Counted from the stretch's first letter, positions 8,953-18,609 are shown. The stretch is 64,000 nucleotides of DNA from Massilia timonae CCUG 45783 (GCF_000315425.1 NZ_JH992922.1:1666986-1730985); one strand, 5' to 3'. Translations and numbers: made by a program. The notes: generated by a model from the letters alone, not told the origin.

Positions 8953-10158
8953 ATGATCGACGCCTTCATCGTTGACGCCGTCCGCACCCCCTTCGGCCGC
9001 TACGGCGGCGCCCTGTCCAGCATCCGCGCCGACGATCTTGGCGCGCTGCCGATCGCGGCGCTGATGGCCCGCAACAAGGATGTCGACTGGACGGCGGTCG
9101 ACGACCTGTTCTACGGCTGCGCCAACCAGGCCGGCGAAGACAACCGCAACGTCGGCCGCATGGCCGCGCTGCTGGCCGGCCTGCCGCAAGACGTGCCGGC
9201 CAACACCATCAACCGCCTGTGCGGCTCGGGCATGGACGCCGTGGGCACCGCCGCGCGCGCCATCAAGGCCGGCGAGGCGCAACTCGTGATCGCCGGCGGT
9301 GTCGAAAGCATGACCCGGGCGCCGTTCGTGATGGGCAAGGCCGACAGCGCGTTCTCGCGCGCGGCGAAGATCGAAGACACGACCCTCGGCTGGCGCTTCG
9401 TCAACCCGGCGATGAAGGCGAAGTACGGCATCGACTCGATGCCCGAGACCGCCGAGAACGTGGCGCGCGAATTCGGCATCGCCCGCGCCGACCAGGATGC
9501 CTTCGCCCTGCGCAGCCAGCAGCGCTGGGCGCGCGCGAACGAAGAGGGATTCTTCAGGGACGAGATCGTGCCGGTGACGGTGGCCCTCAAGAAAGGCGAG
9601 TCGCGCGTGGTCGACACCGACGAGCAGCCGCGCCCCGACACCAGCATCGAAGCGCTGGCCAAATTGAAGGGCGTGGTGACGCCGGACGGCTCGGTCAGCG
9701 CCGGCAATGCCTCGAGCCTGAACGACGGCGCCTGCGCACTGCTGCTGGCCTCGAGCGAAGCCGCCGGCCGCCACGGCTTGACCCCGCGCGCGCGCGTGGT
9801 CGGCATGGCCACCGCTGGCCTGGCGCCGCGCATCATGGGTTATGGACCGACGCCGGCAGTGAAAAAGCTGCTGGCCCAGACCGGCCTCACGCTCGACCAG
9901 ATGGACGTGATCGAGCTGAACGAAGCCTTCGCCGCCCAGGGCCTGGCCGTCACGCGCGCCCTCGGCCTGGCGGACGACGACATTCGCGTCAACCCGAACG
10001 GCGGCGCGATCGCCATCGGCCATCCGCTGGGCGCCTCCGGCGCGCGCCTGGTGATGACGGCCGTGAACCAGTTGCACCGCACGGGTGGCCGCTACGCCCT
10101 GTGCACGATGTGCATCGGCGTCGGCCAGGGCATCGCGTTGATCGTGGAGAGAACATAA
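8953..10158 (+). CDS. paaJ: PaaJ, 3-oxoadipyl-CoA/3-oxo-5,6-dehydrosuberyl-CoA thiolase
   Basis: Thiolase of 401 residues that releases acetyl-CoA from 3-oxoadipyl-CoA and from the C8 intermediate of the pathway. The acyl-accepting Cys is C90 ([12 protein letters not shown]). The second active-site blocks are [18 protein letters not shown] and [10 protein letters not shown]. The start [19 protein letters not shown] is characteristic of beta-ketoadipyl-CoA thiolases (PcaF/PaaJ). Context within the paa operon favours PaaJ over PcaF, although one enzyme can serve both pathways. Confidence 0.93.
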   Translation: MIDAFIVDAVRTPFGRYGGALSSIRADDLGALPIAALMARNKDVDWTAVDDLFYGCANQAGEDNRNVGRMAALLAGLPQDVPANTINRLCGSGMDAVGTAARAIKAGEAQLVIAGGVESMTRAPFVMGKADSAFSRAAKIEDTTLGWRFVNPAMKAKYGIDSMPETAENVAREFGIARADQDAFALRSQQRWARANEEGFFRDEIVPVTVALKKGESRVVDTDEQPRPDTSIEALAKLKGVVTPDGSVSAGNASSLNDGACALLLASSEAAGRHGLTPRARVVGMATAGLAPRIMGYGPTPAVKKLLAQTGLTLDQMDVIELNEAFAAQGLAVTRALGLADDDIRVNPNGGAIAIGHPLGASGARLVMTAVNQLHRTGGRYALCTMCIGVGQGIALIVERT

Positions 10159-10160
10159 GG

Positions 10161-10760
10161 ATGGTGAAGGTTTACGAAATCGACGGCGTGCGTCCGGTCG
10201 TGCATCCGAGCGCCTATGTCCACCCGTCGGCGGTATTGATCGGCGACGTGATCGTCGGCCCGCGCTGCTATATCGGGCCGCTGGCCTCGCTGCGCGGCGA
10301 CTTCGGCCGCCTGATCCTGGAAGAGGGCGCCAACCTGCAGGATACCTGCGTGATGCACGGTTTTCCGGGCGAAGATACCGTGGTCGAGGTCGACGGCCAT
10401 ATCGGCCACGGCGCCGTGCTGCACGGCTGCCGCGTCAAGCGCAACGCCATGGTCGGCATGAACGCGGTGGTAATGGACAAGGCGGTCGTCGGCGAAGAGT
10501 CGATCGTGGCCGCGATGAGCTTCGTGAAGGCGGGGATGGTGATCCCGCCACGCTCGATGGTGATGGGCATGCCCGCGAAAGTCGTGCGTGAGCTCACCGT
10601 CGAGGACGTGCAATGGAAGAGCTTCGGCACCCGCCAGTATCACGAATTGGCCGTGCGCTCGCTGCAGACCATGCGTGAGGTCGAGGCGGATACCGAAGTG
10701 GAACCGGACCGGCAGCGCATCGCATTCGACGCCGACGGCATGCACAAGCCGAGAGTCTGA
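10161..10760 (+). CDS. paaY: PaaY, gamma-carbonic-anhydrase-fold thioesterase
   Basis: Left-handed beta-helix protein of 199 residues (E. coli PaaY has 196). It shows hexapeptide repeats from about residue 15 to 150 (for example IGDVIVGPRCYIGPLASLRGDFG) and conserved histidines in MHGFPG, GHIGHGAVLHG for metal binding. PaaY is thought to hydrolyse toxic 2-hydroxycyclohepta-1,4,6-triene-1-formyl-CoA and protect the pathway. In E. coli paaY sits with paaX in a separate unit; here it lies two bases after paaJ inside the main operon. The ATG at 10161 has a short AAGG ribosome site. Confidence 0.92.
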   Translation: MVKVYEIDGVRPVVHPSAYVHPSAVLIGDVIVGPRCYIGPLASLRGDFGRLILEEGANLQDTCVMHGFPGEDTVVEVDGHIGHGAVLHGCRVKRNAMVGMNAVVMDKAVVGEESIVAAMSFVKAGMVIPPRSMVMGMPAKVVRELTVEDVQWKSFGTRQYHELAVRSLQTMREVEADTEVEPDRQRIAFDADGMHKPRV

Positions 10761-10783
10761 AGAGATAAACGAGGAGACAGAAC

Positions 10784-12835
10784 ATGGGTGACATCCCGAC
10801 ACTACAAAGCCTGATCGCCGGCCGCTGGCACGGCCAGGAAGCGCACACCGCGCTGCACAGCGCCCTCGACGACGCGCTGATCTATCACACGCACGCCGAG
10901 AAAATCGATTTCGACGAGGCGCTCGCTTTCGCGCGCAAGACCGGCAGCAAGAGCCTGATGCGCCTGGACTTCCAGAAGCGCGCGCAATGCCTGAAGGCGC
11001 TGGCGCTCTACCTCATGGAGCGCAAGGAAGAACTGTATGAAATCTCGCACCTGACCGGCGCCACGCGCCAGGACAGCTGGGTGGACGTCGAAGGCGGCAT
11101 CGGCACCCTGTTCGCCTATGCCAGCATGGGCTCGCGCGAGCTGCCGTCGTCGAACGTGCTGCACGAAGGCCCGGCCATGGCGCTGGGCAAGCGCGGCGGC
11201 TTCGCCGGCACCCACATCCTGGTGCCGCGCGGCGGCGTGGCGGTGCACATCAACGCCTTCAACTTTCCGATCTGGGGCCTGCTCGAAAAATTCGCGCCGA
11301 GCTTCCTGGCGGCCATGCCCTGCATCGCCAAGCCGGCCACCGCCACCAGCTACCTCACCCACGCCGTGGTCAGGATGATGATGGCGTCGAATCTGCTGCC
11401 CGATGGCGCGCTGCAGCTCGTGATCGGCAGCACCGGCGACCTGCTCGATCGCCTGCAGGGCTTCGATGCCGTCACCTTCACCGGCTCGGCCGACACCGCC
11501 GCCAAGCTGCGTTCGAACCAGAACCTGATCCGCGCATCGGTGCCGTTCACGGCCGAAGCCGACTCGCTCAACTGCGCGATCCTGGCGCCGGACGTCACGC
11601 CCGACGACCCGGAGTTCGACCTGTTCGTGAAGGAAGTGGCGCGCGAAATGACCGGCAAGGCCGGCCAGAAGTGCACCGCGATCCGGCGCGTGATCGTGCC
11701 GGAGGCGCTGGTCGATGCGGTCGGCGCACGCCTGCGCGAACGCCTGGCGAAGATCACGGTCGGCAACCCAAAAGTGGAGGGCGTGCGCATGGGCGCCCTG
11801 GCCTCGAAAGACCAGCACCGCGACGTGAGCGAGCGGGTCGAGCTGCTCGCGCGCGGCAACGAGGTCCTGTTCAGCGCGCGCGACGGCTTCAATCCGGTCG
11901 GCGACAACGTCGCCAGCGGCGCCTTCTTCGCGCCGACCTTGCTGCTGTGCCGCAACGCCATGGACAACGACGCCGTGCACGACGTGGAAGCCTTCGGCCC
12001 GGTCAGCACCCTGATGACTTACCGCGACATCGACGAAGCGCTGGAGCTGGCCGCGCGCGGCAAGGGCAGCCTGGTGACGACGCTCGCCACCAAGGACCCG
12101 GCAATCGCGGCGCATGCGGTGCCGGTTGCCGCGGCCTCGCATGGCCGCGTGCTGATCCTGGACCGTGAAGCCGCGGTGGACAGCACCGGCCACGGCTCGC
12201 CGCTGCCGCAACTGAAGCACGGCGGTCCGGGCCGCGCCGGCGGCGGCGAGGAGCTGGGCGGCATCCGCGCCGTCAAGCACTTCCTGCAGCGCGCGGCGGT
12301 GCAGGGTTCGCCGACCATGCTGGGAGCGGTCACTGGCGAGTACGTGCGCGGTGGCGCCGTCAAGGAAAGCGAGATCCATCCGTTCCGCCGCTACTTCGAA
12401 GACCTGGAGATGGGTCATTCTCTCTTGACGCACCGCCGCACGGTGAGCGAAGCCGACATCGTCAATTTCGGCGGCGTCTCGGGCGACTACTTCTACATGC
12501 ACTTCGACGAGATCGCGGCGAAAGACACGCAGTTCGGCCAGCGCATCGCGCACGGCTACTTCGTGCTGTCGGCGGCGGCCGGCCTGTTCGTGTCGCCGGC
12601 GCCGGGCCCGGTGCTGGCCAACTACGGCCTGGACAACCTGCGCTTCGTGGCGCCGGTGGCGATCGGCGACACCATCCGCGCGCGCCTGACCTGCAAGCGC
12701 AAGGTCGACCGCAACCGCGCGGATGAGCAGGGCAGGGGACAGGGCGTGGTGGCGTGGGACGTGCAGGTGACGAACCAGCGCGACGAACTGGTGGCGAGCT
12801 ACGATATCCTGACGCTGGTACTGAAGCGCGCCTGA
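10784..12835 (+). CDS. paaZ: PaaZ, bifunctional oxepin-CoA hydrolase/aldehyde dehydrogenase
   Basis: Ring-opening enzyme of 683 residues. The N-terminal aldehyde dehydrogenase domain (about 1-520) has the general base E258 (TAEAD) and catalytic Cys C297 (GKAGQKCTAIRR). The C-terminal MaoC-like hydratase domain (about 530-683) has the YFEDLEMGHSLLTHRRTV and DYFYMHFDEIAA segments with hot-dog active-site Asp and His. The hydratase opens oxepin-CoA and the dehydrogenase oxidises the resulting semialdehyde. It is the last gene of the paa operon, 23 bases after paaY with a GAGGAGA ribosome site. Confidence 0.97.
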   Translation: MGDIPTLQSLIAGRWHGQEAHTALHSALDDALIYHTHAEKIDFDEALAFARKTGSKSLMRLDFQKRAQCLKALALYLMERKEELYEISHLTGATRQDSWVDVEGGIGTLFAYASMGSRELPSSNVLHEGPAMALGKRGGFAGTHILVPRGGVAVHINAFNFPIWGLLEKFAPSFLAAMPCIAKPATATSYLTHAVVRMMMASNLLPDGALQLVIGSTGDLLDRLQGFDAVTFTGSADTAAKLRSNQNLIRASVPFTAEADSLNCAILAPDVTPDDPEFDLFVKEVAREMTGKAGQKCTAIRRVIVPEALVDAVGARLRERLAKITVGNPKVEGVRMGALASKDQHRDVSERVELLARGNEVLFSARDGFNPVGDNVASGAFFAPTLLLCRNAMDNDAVHDVEAFGPVSTLMTYRDIDEALELAARGKGSLVTTLATKDPAIAAHAVPVAAASHGRVLILDREAAVDSTGHGSPLPQLKHGGPGRAGGGEELGGIRAVKHFLQRAAVQGSPTMLGAVTGEYVRGGAVKESEIHPFRRYFEDLEMGHSLLTHRRTVSEADIVNFGGVSGDYFYMHFDEIAAKDTQFGQRIAHGYFVLSAAAGLFVSPAPGPVLANYGLDNLRFVAPVAIGDTIRARLTCKRKVDRNRADEQGRGQGVVAWDVQVTNQRDELVASYDILTLVLKRA

Positions 12836-12876
12836 CCGCGCGCCTCACTCATTCAGGGCAGCCGAAAGGACGTGCG

Positions 12877-13344
12877 ATGTCGAGACTCGATCTGAACAGT
12901 ATTCCGGTGTTGAGCGGCACCGGCTATCCGGCGCCATTTCATGAGGCGGTGGACGGCCGCACGCGCCAGGCGTTGGGCGATGCAGGCGGCCTGACGCAAT
13001 TCGGCGTCAACCTGGTCGAGCTGCAGCCTGGCGCCGCATCGTCGCAGCGCCACTGGCACTCGCACGAGGACGAATTCGTCACGGTCATCTCGGGGGAACT
13101 CGTGCTCGTCACGGATGAGGGAGAGACCGTGATGCGCGCGGGCGACCACGCTGCTTTCCCGGCCGGGCGTCCGAATGGCCACCAACTGGTCAACCGCAGC
13201 TGGGGACCGGGCGTGTTTCTCGTGATCGGGTCGCGCAACATGGCCGACGTGGTGACCTATGCGGACATCGACATGCGCTTTGAGCAGGCGTCGAACGCCT
13301 ATCTGCACAAGGACGGGACGCCTTATCCGAAACGGGACGCCTAG
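12877..13344 (+). CDS. Cupin-domain protein
   Basis: A 155-residue single-domain cupin. Motif 1 is HWHSHEDEF with metal-ligand His/His/Glu, followed by VISGELVLVTDEGE; motif 2 is GDHAAFPAGRPNGHQLVN with the fourth ligand His. Small cupins of this type bind a divalent metal, and many have unknown substrates. It lies 41 bases after paaZ on the same strand, so it may be a read-through member of the paa transcript, but no pathway role is evident. The ATG at 12877 follows GAAAGGA; the upstream extension of the frame lies inside paaZ and is rejected. Confidence 0.85.
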   Translation: MSRLDLNSIPVLSGTGYPAPFHEAVDGRTRQALGDAGGLTQFGVNLVELQPGAASSQRHWHSHEDEFVTVISGELVLVTDEGETVMRAGDHAAFPAGRPNGHQLVNRSWGPGVFLVIGSRNMADVVTYADIDMRFEQASNAYLHKDGTPYPKRDA

Positions 13345-13353
13345 CGCCTGGCT

Positions 13354-13581
13354 TCAGTCCAGCTTGCGCGCGTAACGGTCGCGCACATGCTGGCTGATGT
13401 AGGTCGACAGGCCTTGGCCTTCGCGCGCCAGTTCGCGCATCCGCGCGATATGGTCGGCGCCGGTAGTGTCGGTGTCGTACAGGTAGCGGTCGCCGCCCGT
13501 GAATTTCACCGTGATCGAGTCGGCCCCGAGTTCATAGGCGACGACGCCGGAATGGCCGCTTCGGTTCGCGTAGCGCTGCAT
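13354..13581 (-). CDS. Small KTSC-like protein
   Basis: A 75-residue acidic/basic cytoplasmic protein. The order SGVVAYELGADSITVKFTGG, then RYLYD, and a final ISQHVRDRY resembles the KTSC domain, a small beta-rich domain with a conserved Tyr and a C-terminal helix; the resemblance is by eye only. No signal peptide or membrane segment is seen. It is convergent with the cupin gene, only nine bases apart, and stands alone with an upstream gap of 67 bases. Function is unknown. Confidence 0.7.
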   Translation of the reverse strand: MQRYANRSGHSGVVAYELGADSITVKFTGGDRYLYDTDTTGADHIARMRELAREGQGLSTYISQHVRDRYARKLD

Positions 13582-13648
13582 GATCCAATCTCCACAATGC
13601 GGTAGTTCCTGTTATGGAAACACGTCCAGCATCATGCAGGAGCACAAT

Positions 13649-14314
13649 TCAGGACCGCGTGCGCTGCAGGCGCAGCAGGCCTTCCGGCGTGCGGATGGCG
13701 CGCAGGTCGTCGTAATCCGGCACGCCGGTGACCTTCGTCTCGAGCGGCTGGTGATGGGTGGCGGTGACGACGATGCTGTCCATCCCGGCCGCCTCAGCCG
13801 ATTGCAGGCCTGCCAGCGTATCCTCGAACACCAGGCAGTCCTGCGGGCGCATGCCCAGCTTCTCGGCGCCCAGCAGGAACGGATCCGGCGCCGGCTTGCC
13901 GCGCTGGACGTCTTCGGCGGCCACCATCACCGGCGGCGTCGGCAGCCCGGCCGCGGCGATGCGCGCCTCGGCCAGCGCGCGCGGCGCCGACGTGACGATG
14001 GCCCAGCGGTCGGCCGGCAGGGTGGCGAGGAAAGCCGCCACGCCGGCGATCGCCTCGATGCCCTCGACATCCTCAATCTCGGCCAGCGTGATGCGCTGCG
14101 CCTCGGCTTCCACGTCGATATCGGGCAGGCCGACGCCGCGCACCGTGTCGATGCTGCGCTTGCCGTGGATGGTCGGCAAAAAGACGTCGACGTCCAGGCC
14201 ATGGCTGCGCGCCCAGGCGGCCCAGACACGCTCGGCGGCGATGATCGAAGTGAGGATGGTGCCATCCATGTCGAACAGGAAGGCGGCGTAGTCGCGTGCG
14301 GGTAGGGCGGTCAT
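13649..14314 (-). CDS. HAD-superfamily phosphatase (beta-phosphoglucomutase/YfbT-like)
   Basis: HAD hydrolase of 221 residues with all four motifs: FDMDGT (nucleophile Asp), VTSAPRA (Ser/Thr), the Lys of RGKPAPDPF, and VFEDTLAG (metal-binding acids). The helical cap between motifs I and II places it in subclass I, like sugar-phosphate phosphatases of the YfbT/GPP1 type; the substrate cannot be fixed from sequence. The ATG at 14314 (MTALPARDYAAF) gives the usual length; an upstream in-frame start would add 22 non-homologous residues. It lies downstream of argH on the same strand, beyond a terminator. Confidence 0.85.
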   Translation of the reverse strand: MTALPARDYAAFLFDMDGTILTSIIAAERVWAAWARSHGLDVDVFLPTIHGKRSIDTVRGVGLPDIDVEAEAQRITLAEIEDVEGIEAIAGVAAFLATLPADRWAIVTSAPRALAEARIAAAGLPTPPVMVAAEDVQRGKPAPDPFLLGAEKLGMRPQDCLVFEDTLAGLQSAEAAGMDSIVVTATHHQPLETKVTGVPDYDDLRAIRTPEGLLRLQRTRS

Positions 14315-14340
14315 TGGTTCAGCTATCGGTAGTAGAAATG

Positions 14341-14375
14341 AAAAGCGGGCCGGGACGCAAAAAGCGCCGGCCCGC
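14341..14375 (-). terminator. Rho-independent terminator after argH
   Basis: On the minus strand an 8-base perfect GC stem (GCGGGCCG at 14375-14368 pairing with CGGCCCGC at 14352-14345) is followed by TTTT and a further T-rich stretch. It lies 15 bases after the argH stop, before the HAD hydrolase. Confidence 0.75.
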
Positions 14376-14389
14376 CGCAATGGTAAGGA

Positions 14390-15787
14390 TTACTCGGCCA
14401 GCTGCTGGCGCACGCGCACGATCGCCGCGCGCACCTGGTTCGGCGCAGTGCCGCCCACGTGGTCGCGCGCCGCCACCGAACCCTCGAGGGTCAGCACCTC
14501 GAACACGTCCTGCTCGATCAGCGGCGAGAAGCCCTGCAGCGTCTCGAGCGACATCTCGGACAGGTCGCAGCCCGCCTGGTCGCAGGCGCGCACCGCATGC
14601 GCCACGGCTTCGTGGGCATCGCGGAACGGCAGGCCTTTCTTGACCAGGTAGTCGGCCAGGTCGGTCGCGGTGGCATAGCCCTGCAGCGCAGCGGAGCGCA
14701 TGTTCTCGGCCTTGACCGTGATGCCCGACGCCATGTCGGTGAAGATGCGCAGCGTATCAAGCACGGTGTCGATCGTGTCGAACAGCGGTTCCTTGTCTTC
14801 CTGGTTGTCCTTGTTGTAGGCCAGTGGCTGGCCTTTCATCAGGGTCAGCAGGCCGGTCAGGTGGCCGTAGACGCGGCCGGTCTTGCCGCGCGCCAGTTCC
14901 GGCACGTCCGGGTTTTTCTTTTGCGGCATGATCGACGAGCCGGTGCAGAAGCGGTCGGCGATGTCGATGAAGCCGATGCGCGGGCTGATCCACATCACCA
15001 GCTCTTCCGAGAAGCGCGAGACGTGCATCATGAGGATCGAGGCGGCGGCGGTGAATTCGATCGCGAAGTCGCGGTCGGACACGGCGTCCAGCGAGTTGTG
15101 GCAGACGTCGTCGAAGCCCAGGGTCTTGGCCACGCGCAGGCGGTCGATCGGGAAGGTGGTGCCGGCCAGGGCGGCGGCGCCCAGCGGCAGGCGGTTGACG
15201 CGGCGGCGCGCATCCTGCATGCGCTCGGCGTCGCGGCCGAACATCTCGACATAGGCCAGCATGTGGTGGCCGAAGGTGATCGGCTGCGCTACCTGCAGGT
15301 GGGTGAAGCCCGGCATGATGGTGTCGGCATGGCGTTCGGCCAGGTCGGTCAGGGCGCCGCGCAGGCCGTTCAGCAGGGCCAGGATGTCATCGATAGCGGC
15401 GCGCACGTACAGGCGGATGTCGGTGGCCACCTGGTCGTTGCGCGAGCGGCCGGTGTGCAGGCGCTTGCCGGCATCGCCGACCAGTTCGGTCAGGCGCTTC
15501 TCGATGTTCAGGTGCACGTCTTCCAGGTCGAGCAGCCATTCGAAGCTGCCGGCGTCGATCTCGGACCGGATTTGCGTCATGCCGCGTTCGATCTCGGCAC
15601 GATCGTGCTCGCTGATGATGCCCTGGGCCGCCAGCATCTCGGCGTGCGCCAGCGAGCCCTGGATGTCGTATTGCGCCAGGCGTTTGTCGAAGAACACGGA
15701 CGCGGTGTAGCGCTTGACGAGATCGGACACGGGTTCGGAGAAGCGGGCCGACCAGGCTTCGGCTTTTTTGGAGAATTGTTCGGTCAT
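14390..15787 (-). CDS. argH: Argininosuccinate lyase
   Basis: Last enzyme of arginine biosynthesis, cleaving argininosuccinate to arginine and fumarate. The 465-residue protein carries the fumarase/aspartase-superfamily signature [12 protein letters not shown] with its catalytic Ser, the [13 protein letters not shown] segment near residue 115 and [14 protein letters not shown] near 160, all diagnostic of ArgH. The frame continues upstream to 16312 without a stop, but that extension lies antisense to the GNAT gene. The ATG at 15787 gives the standard N-terminus. It appears monocistronic with its own terminator. Confidence 0.98.
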   Translation of the reverse strand: MTEQFSKKAEAWSARFSEPVSDLVKRYTASVFFDKRLAQYDIQGSLAHAEMLAAQGIISEHDRAEIERGMTQIRSEIDAGSFEWLLDLEDVHLNIEKRLTELVGDAGKRLHTGRSRNDQVATDIRLYVRAAIDDILALLNGLRGALTDLAERHADTIMPGFTHLQVAQPITFGHHMLAYVEMFGRDAERMQDARRRVNRLPLGAAALAGTTFPIDRLRVAKTLGFDDVCHNSLDAVSDRDFAIEFTAAASILMMHVSRFSEELVMWISPRIGFIDIADRFCTGSSIMPQKKNPDVPELARGKTGRVYGHLTGLLTLMKGQPLAYNKDNQEDKEPLFDTIDTVLDTLRIFTDMASGITVKAENMRSAALQGYATATDLADYLVKKGLPFRDAHEAVAHAVRACDQAGCDLSEMSLETLQGFSPLIEQDVFEVLTLEGSVAARDHVGGTAPNQVRAAIVRVRQQLAE

Positions 15788-15961
15788 GGTGGAATTCCGG
15801 TTGGGGAGCCAGCGATTATAAACCGCGTCGCCGGCATGCCATCCGGTGGGCAGATTACGCAGGGAAAGCACGCGAAAAAAAGCCACCGGAAGACTCCAAT
15901 CGAAGCGGATGCGGGGACCAATCGGCGCTAAAATGGTTTTTTTGCCAGCTTTGCAAGCCCA

Positions 15962-16399
15962 ATGATTACGAACGATTCCAGCTTCCAGGTCAGTACCGAC
16001 CAGTCCCGGCTCGATATCCCGATGATCTACCGCTTCCTCAGTGAGCAGTCGACTTGGGCCGTGGGCATTTCCCGTCCGATCGTCGAGCGCGCCATCGAGA
16101 ATTCGCTGTGCTTCGGCGGCTATCTCGACGGCCGCCAGATCGCGTTCGCGCGCGTGATCACCGACTACGCCACCTTTGCCAATCTGGTGGACATGTTCGT
16201 CGTGCCCGAGTACCGCGGCAACGGCTACGGCAAGCAACTGATCGGCGTAATGCTGCGCCACCCCAGCCTGCAGAAATTGCGCCACTTCACCCTTGCCACC
16301 ACCGACTCGCACGAACTGTTCACGCGTTTCGGCTTTACCCCACCGTTGCGTCCAGAGACATTGATGGAACGGTACTTTCCCAACATCTATCTATCCTGA
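15962..16399 (+). CDS. GNAT-family N-acetyltransferase
   Basis: A 145-residue GNAT protein. The acetyl-CoA-binding motif A is [19 protein letters not shown] (Arg/Gln-x-x-Gly-x-Gly type), and the C-terminal FTRFGFTPP matches the end of the fold. The N-terminal [14 protein letters not shown] pattern is shared with a common uncharacterised proteobacterial subgroup. The substrate is unknown. It is divergent from argH across 174 bases. The ATG at 15962 directly follows a T-rich then CAAGCCCA leader with a weak ribosome site. Confidence 0.88.
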   Translation: MITNDSSFQVSTDQSRLDIPMIYRFLSEQSTWAVGISRPIVERAIENSLCFGGYLDGRQIAFARVITDYATFANLVDMFVVPEYRGNGYGKQLIGVMLRHPSLQKLRHFTLATTDSHELFTRFGFTPPLRPETLMERYFPNIYLS

Positions 16400-16466
16400 G
16401 CGGACTCAACATGGCGACGTGAATCTGGAATCAGGCTTACGCTGATGGCTCATCAGAGGAAGTCTT

Positions 16467-17687
16467 ATGCTCCAGATCGTCGTCCATGCCATTCTCGCGT
16501 TGGCATTGCTGGCGAGTAGTGCCAGCCATGCCGCCGACAAAGAACCCGTCCCGCCGAAAGGCTCGCTCGTCATCATCGGCGGCGCCCTGCGCGCCGACAA
16601 TGATGCCGTGTGGGAACGCATCGTCCAGCTCGCGGGCGGAAAAGGCGCTCGCGTGGCCGTGTTCGCCTCCGCCTCGGCGAGTCCCGAACGGGCCGGCAGC
16701 TACCTCGTCGAGCGCCTGAACCGCTATGGCGCCGACGCCTTCTTCGTTCCGGTCGCCGAGCGCCTGGACGGCGCCGACGGGCGCGCCGCGGCCGACGATC
16801 CCAAGCTGGCCGAGGCCGTGCGCACGGCCGGAGGCGCGTATTTTTCGGGCGGCGACCAGGGCCGCATCACGGGCGTCCTGCGCCGGCCCGACGGCAGCAA
16901 CACGCAAGTGCTCGACGCCCTGTGGGACATGTACCGGCGCGGCGGCGTGATCGCCGGCTCGAGCGCCGGCGCCGCCATCATGAGCAGCACCATGTTCGGC
17001 CACCCGCGCTCGATCCTGTCCACGCTCCAGCATGGCGTCGACGATGGCCGCCAGATCACGCGCGGCCTGGGCTTCATCGGCGACGACGTCTTCATCGACC
17101 AGCACCTGCTGGTGCGCGGGCGCTTCGCGCGCATGCTGCCGGCCATGCTGGCCAAGGGCTACAAGATCGGCCTGGGGATCGACGAGAACACGGCGATGGT
17201 GGTCAATGCCAAGCGCGACGTCGAGGTGATCGGCTATCGCGGCGCGCTGCTGGTCGACCTGAGCGAGGCCGCCACCCGCGACGGCAGTTTCAATCTCGCC
17301 AACGGGCGCCTCAGTTACCTCGACAATGGCGACCGCTTCAACCTGGCCACCAAGACCTTCACGCCGGCGCCGGAGAAGGCGCATGGCAAGGTCGACACCA
17401 AGAAGCCGTACTGGCGTGGCCCGCTGTTCTCGGCCGACATCCTCGGCAACGGCACGGTGGTCGACCTGATGGCCAAGCTGATCGACAGCGACCAGGTCGA
17501 CGCGATCGGCCTGTCGCTGGACAGCCCGAACGCCGAGCGGCCCGACCTGGGCTTCGAGTTCAAGCTCAGTCGCGTGAGCGAGAGCGTGGGTTACCAGTCG
17601 GCGTTCAGCGAAGCGTATTCGGTGTATAACGTGCGGCTCGATATTCGGCCGATCGTGGTGCAAAGGCCGTTGTATCAGTATCGCTGA
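16467..17687 (+). CDS. Exported cyanophycinase-like peptidase (S51 family)
   Basis: Peptidase S51/cyanophycinase-type hydrolase of 406 residues. A clear signal peptide (residues 1-22, cleavage after SHA) predicts export, which resembles extracellular CphE-type enzymes that degrade environmental cyanophycin rather than the intracellular CphB. The serine nucleophile is in GSSAGA (S166 in residues 164-169); GGDQ (128-131) and LGIDENTA match other conserved S51 blocks. The C-terminal about 120 residues form an extra domain. No cyanophycin synthetase is in the window, consistent with scavenging. Alternative roles as another beta-aspartyl peptidase cannot be excluded. Confidence 0.85.
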   Translation: MLQIVVHAILALALLASSASHAADKEPVPPKGSLVIIGGALRADNDAVWERIVQLAGGKGARVAVFASASASPERAGSYLVERLNRYGADAFFVPVAERLDGADGRAAADDPKLAEAVRTAGGAYFSGGDQGRITGVLRRPDGSNTQVLDALWDMYRRGGVIAGSSAGAAIMSSTMFGHPRSILSTLQHGVDDGRQITRGLGFIGDDVFIDQHLLVRGRFARMLPAMLAKGYKIGLGIDENTAMVVNAKRDVEVIGYRGALLVDLSEAATRDGSFNLANGRLSYLDNGDRFNLATKTFTPAPEKAHGKVDTKKPYWRGPLFSADILGNGTVVDLMAKLIDSDQVDAIGLSLDSPNAERPDLGFEFKLSRVSESVGYQSAFSEAYSVYNVRLDIRPIVVQRPLYQYR

Positions 17688-17871
17688 CCAATACTGTTGT
17701 ATCTCAGGCAGATATTGAACAATTTTTTGGGAAAACCAGTTACATGCAACCCGCTTGTGACTATTGGATAGTTTCTTAAAATATATATGTGTGATACTCC
17801 TGTCAAAATTAGGTAAAACACTGGCAACACAGTGCTATGCCGAAACAACGATAAAACCAGGGAGTAAAGCC
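17688..17871 (+). promoter_or_regulatory. AT-rich leader of the caspase/tubulin cassette
   Basis: A 184-base gap that is much AT-richer than flanking genes, with runs such as CTTAAAATATATATGTGTGATAC around 17773-17796. It precedes the first gene of a six-gene same-strand cassette and is the only large gap in it, so it probably holds the main promoter. TTGTGA (17755-17760) or TTGGAT (17764-17769) could serve as -35 elements; no convincing spacing was found. A GGGAG ribosome site lies just before the ATG at 17872. Confidence 0.45.
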
Positions 17872-18609
17872 ATGAAGGTCATCAAATACGCCGCGAGCGT
17901 TGCGCTAGCTATTGTTGGTTTCAATCTTGTTGCAGTGCCGGCGCTGGCGCAAGAATCGGCTTATGCCGATCTGGATGCCTGCACGACGGGAGAGCAGCGC
18001 CGCTTGGCCGTCAAAGGCGCTGCAATCGGCCTGTTTTCCGGCCTGGGCGGCGCCTTGTTGACCGGCAATAAGGAGAAAGCTGGCAAAGCCGCCCTGCTGG
18101 GCGCTGCCGGCGGTCTGGCTGCGGGATGGGCCACCGCTTATTACACCGCGGTCGACACCTGCACCAAGCAGAATCCGAACTGGATCACCGCATCGAGCCT
18201 GGTACGCGATCCGGGCAAGTCGCTGGCCCAGGTGAAAAAGGAACACAACTATAAAGCCAACCAAGGCGTGCTCGTCCATTTGCAGGACGTGAGCGTGCCT
18301 GTATCGGTCAGGCCGGGTGAGCGGCTGGCGATCGATACCACCTACGATGTCCTGACACCAACCGATGCCGAAGCCCCGGTGGTCTTCGAGCGCAAGCTGT
18401 TCGTGACGACCGACGGTACCGAGGTCGAAATCCAGATTCCGAACGAGGCGCGGATCGAGCGCACCGTCGAAGCCGGCCGTTCGGTCGAGAAGTTGTCGTT
18501 CCCGGTGTCGGCAGAGGCCCCGGCAGGCGCCGTCTATCGCGTGATCATGAGCGCATCGGCAGGCGGCAAATCGCCTGTCACGATGACGAAGAACGTCACT
18601 GTTTCCTGA
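17872..18609 (+). CDS. Exported glycine-zipper protein, cassette gene 1
   Basis: A 245-residue exported protein. Residues 1-26 are a signal peptide (cleavage after ALA). Residues 46-90 form a glycine-zipper-like hydrophobic segment rich in Gly/Ala (AAIGLFSGLGGALLTG and AALLGAAGGLAAGWAT), as seen in membrane-inserting or oligomerising outer-membrane proteins. Three cysteines (37, 97 and one-off context) may form a disulfide. The C-terminal half (130-245) reads as a beta-sandwich. I do not recognise a named family. It is the first gene of the caspase / DUF4384 / tubulin-like cassette, 66 bases before the caspase gene. Membrane insertion or pore formation is an inference from the glycine zipper only. 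Confidence 0.8.
   Translation: MKVIKYAASVALAIVGFNLVAVPALAQESAYADLDACTTGEQRRLAVKGAAIGLFSGLGGALLTGNKEKAGKAALLGAAGGLAAGWATAYYTAVDTCTKQNPNWITASSLVRDPGKSLAQVKKEHNYKANQGVLVHLQDVSVPVSVRPGERLAIDTTYDVLTPTDAEAPVVFERKLFVTTDGTEVEIQIPNEARIERTVEAGRSVEKLSFPVSAEAPAGAVYRVIMSASAGGKSPVTMTKNVTVS

Noticed and set aside
15788..16312. Upstream extension of the argH frame
   Set aside because: It is antisense to the GNAT gene and shows no homology; the ATG at 15787 is the normal start.
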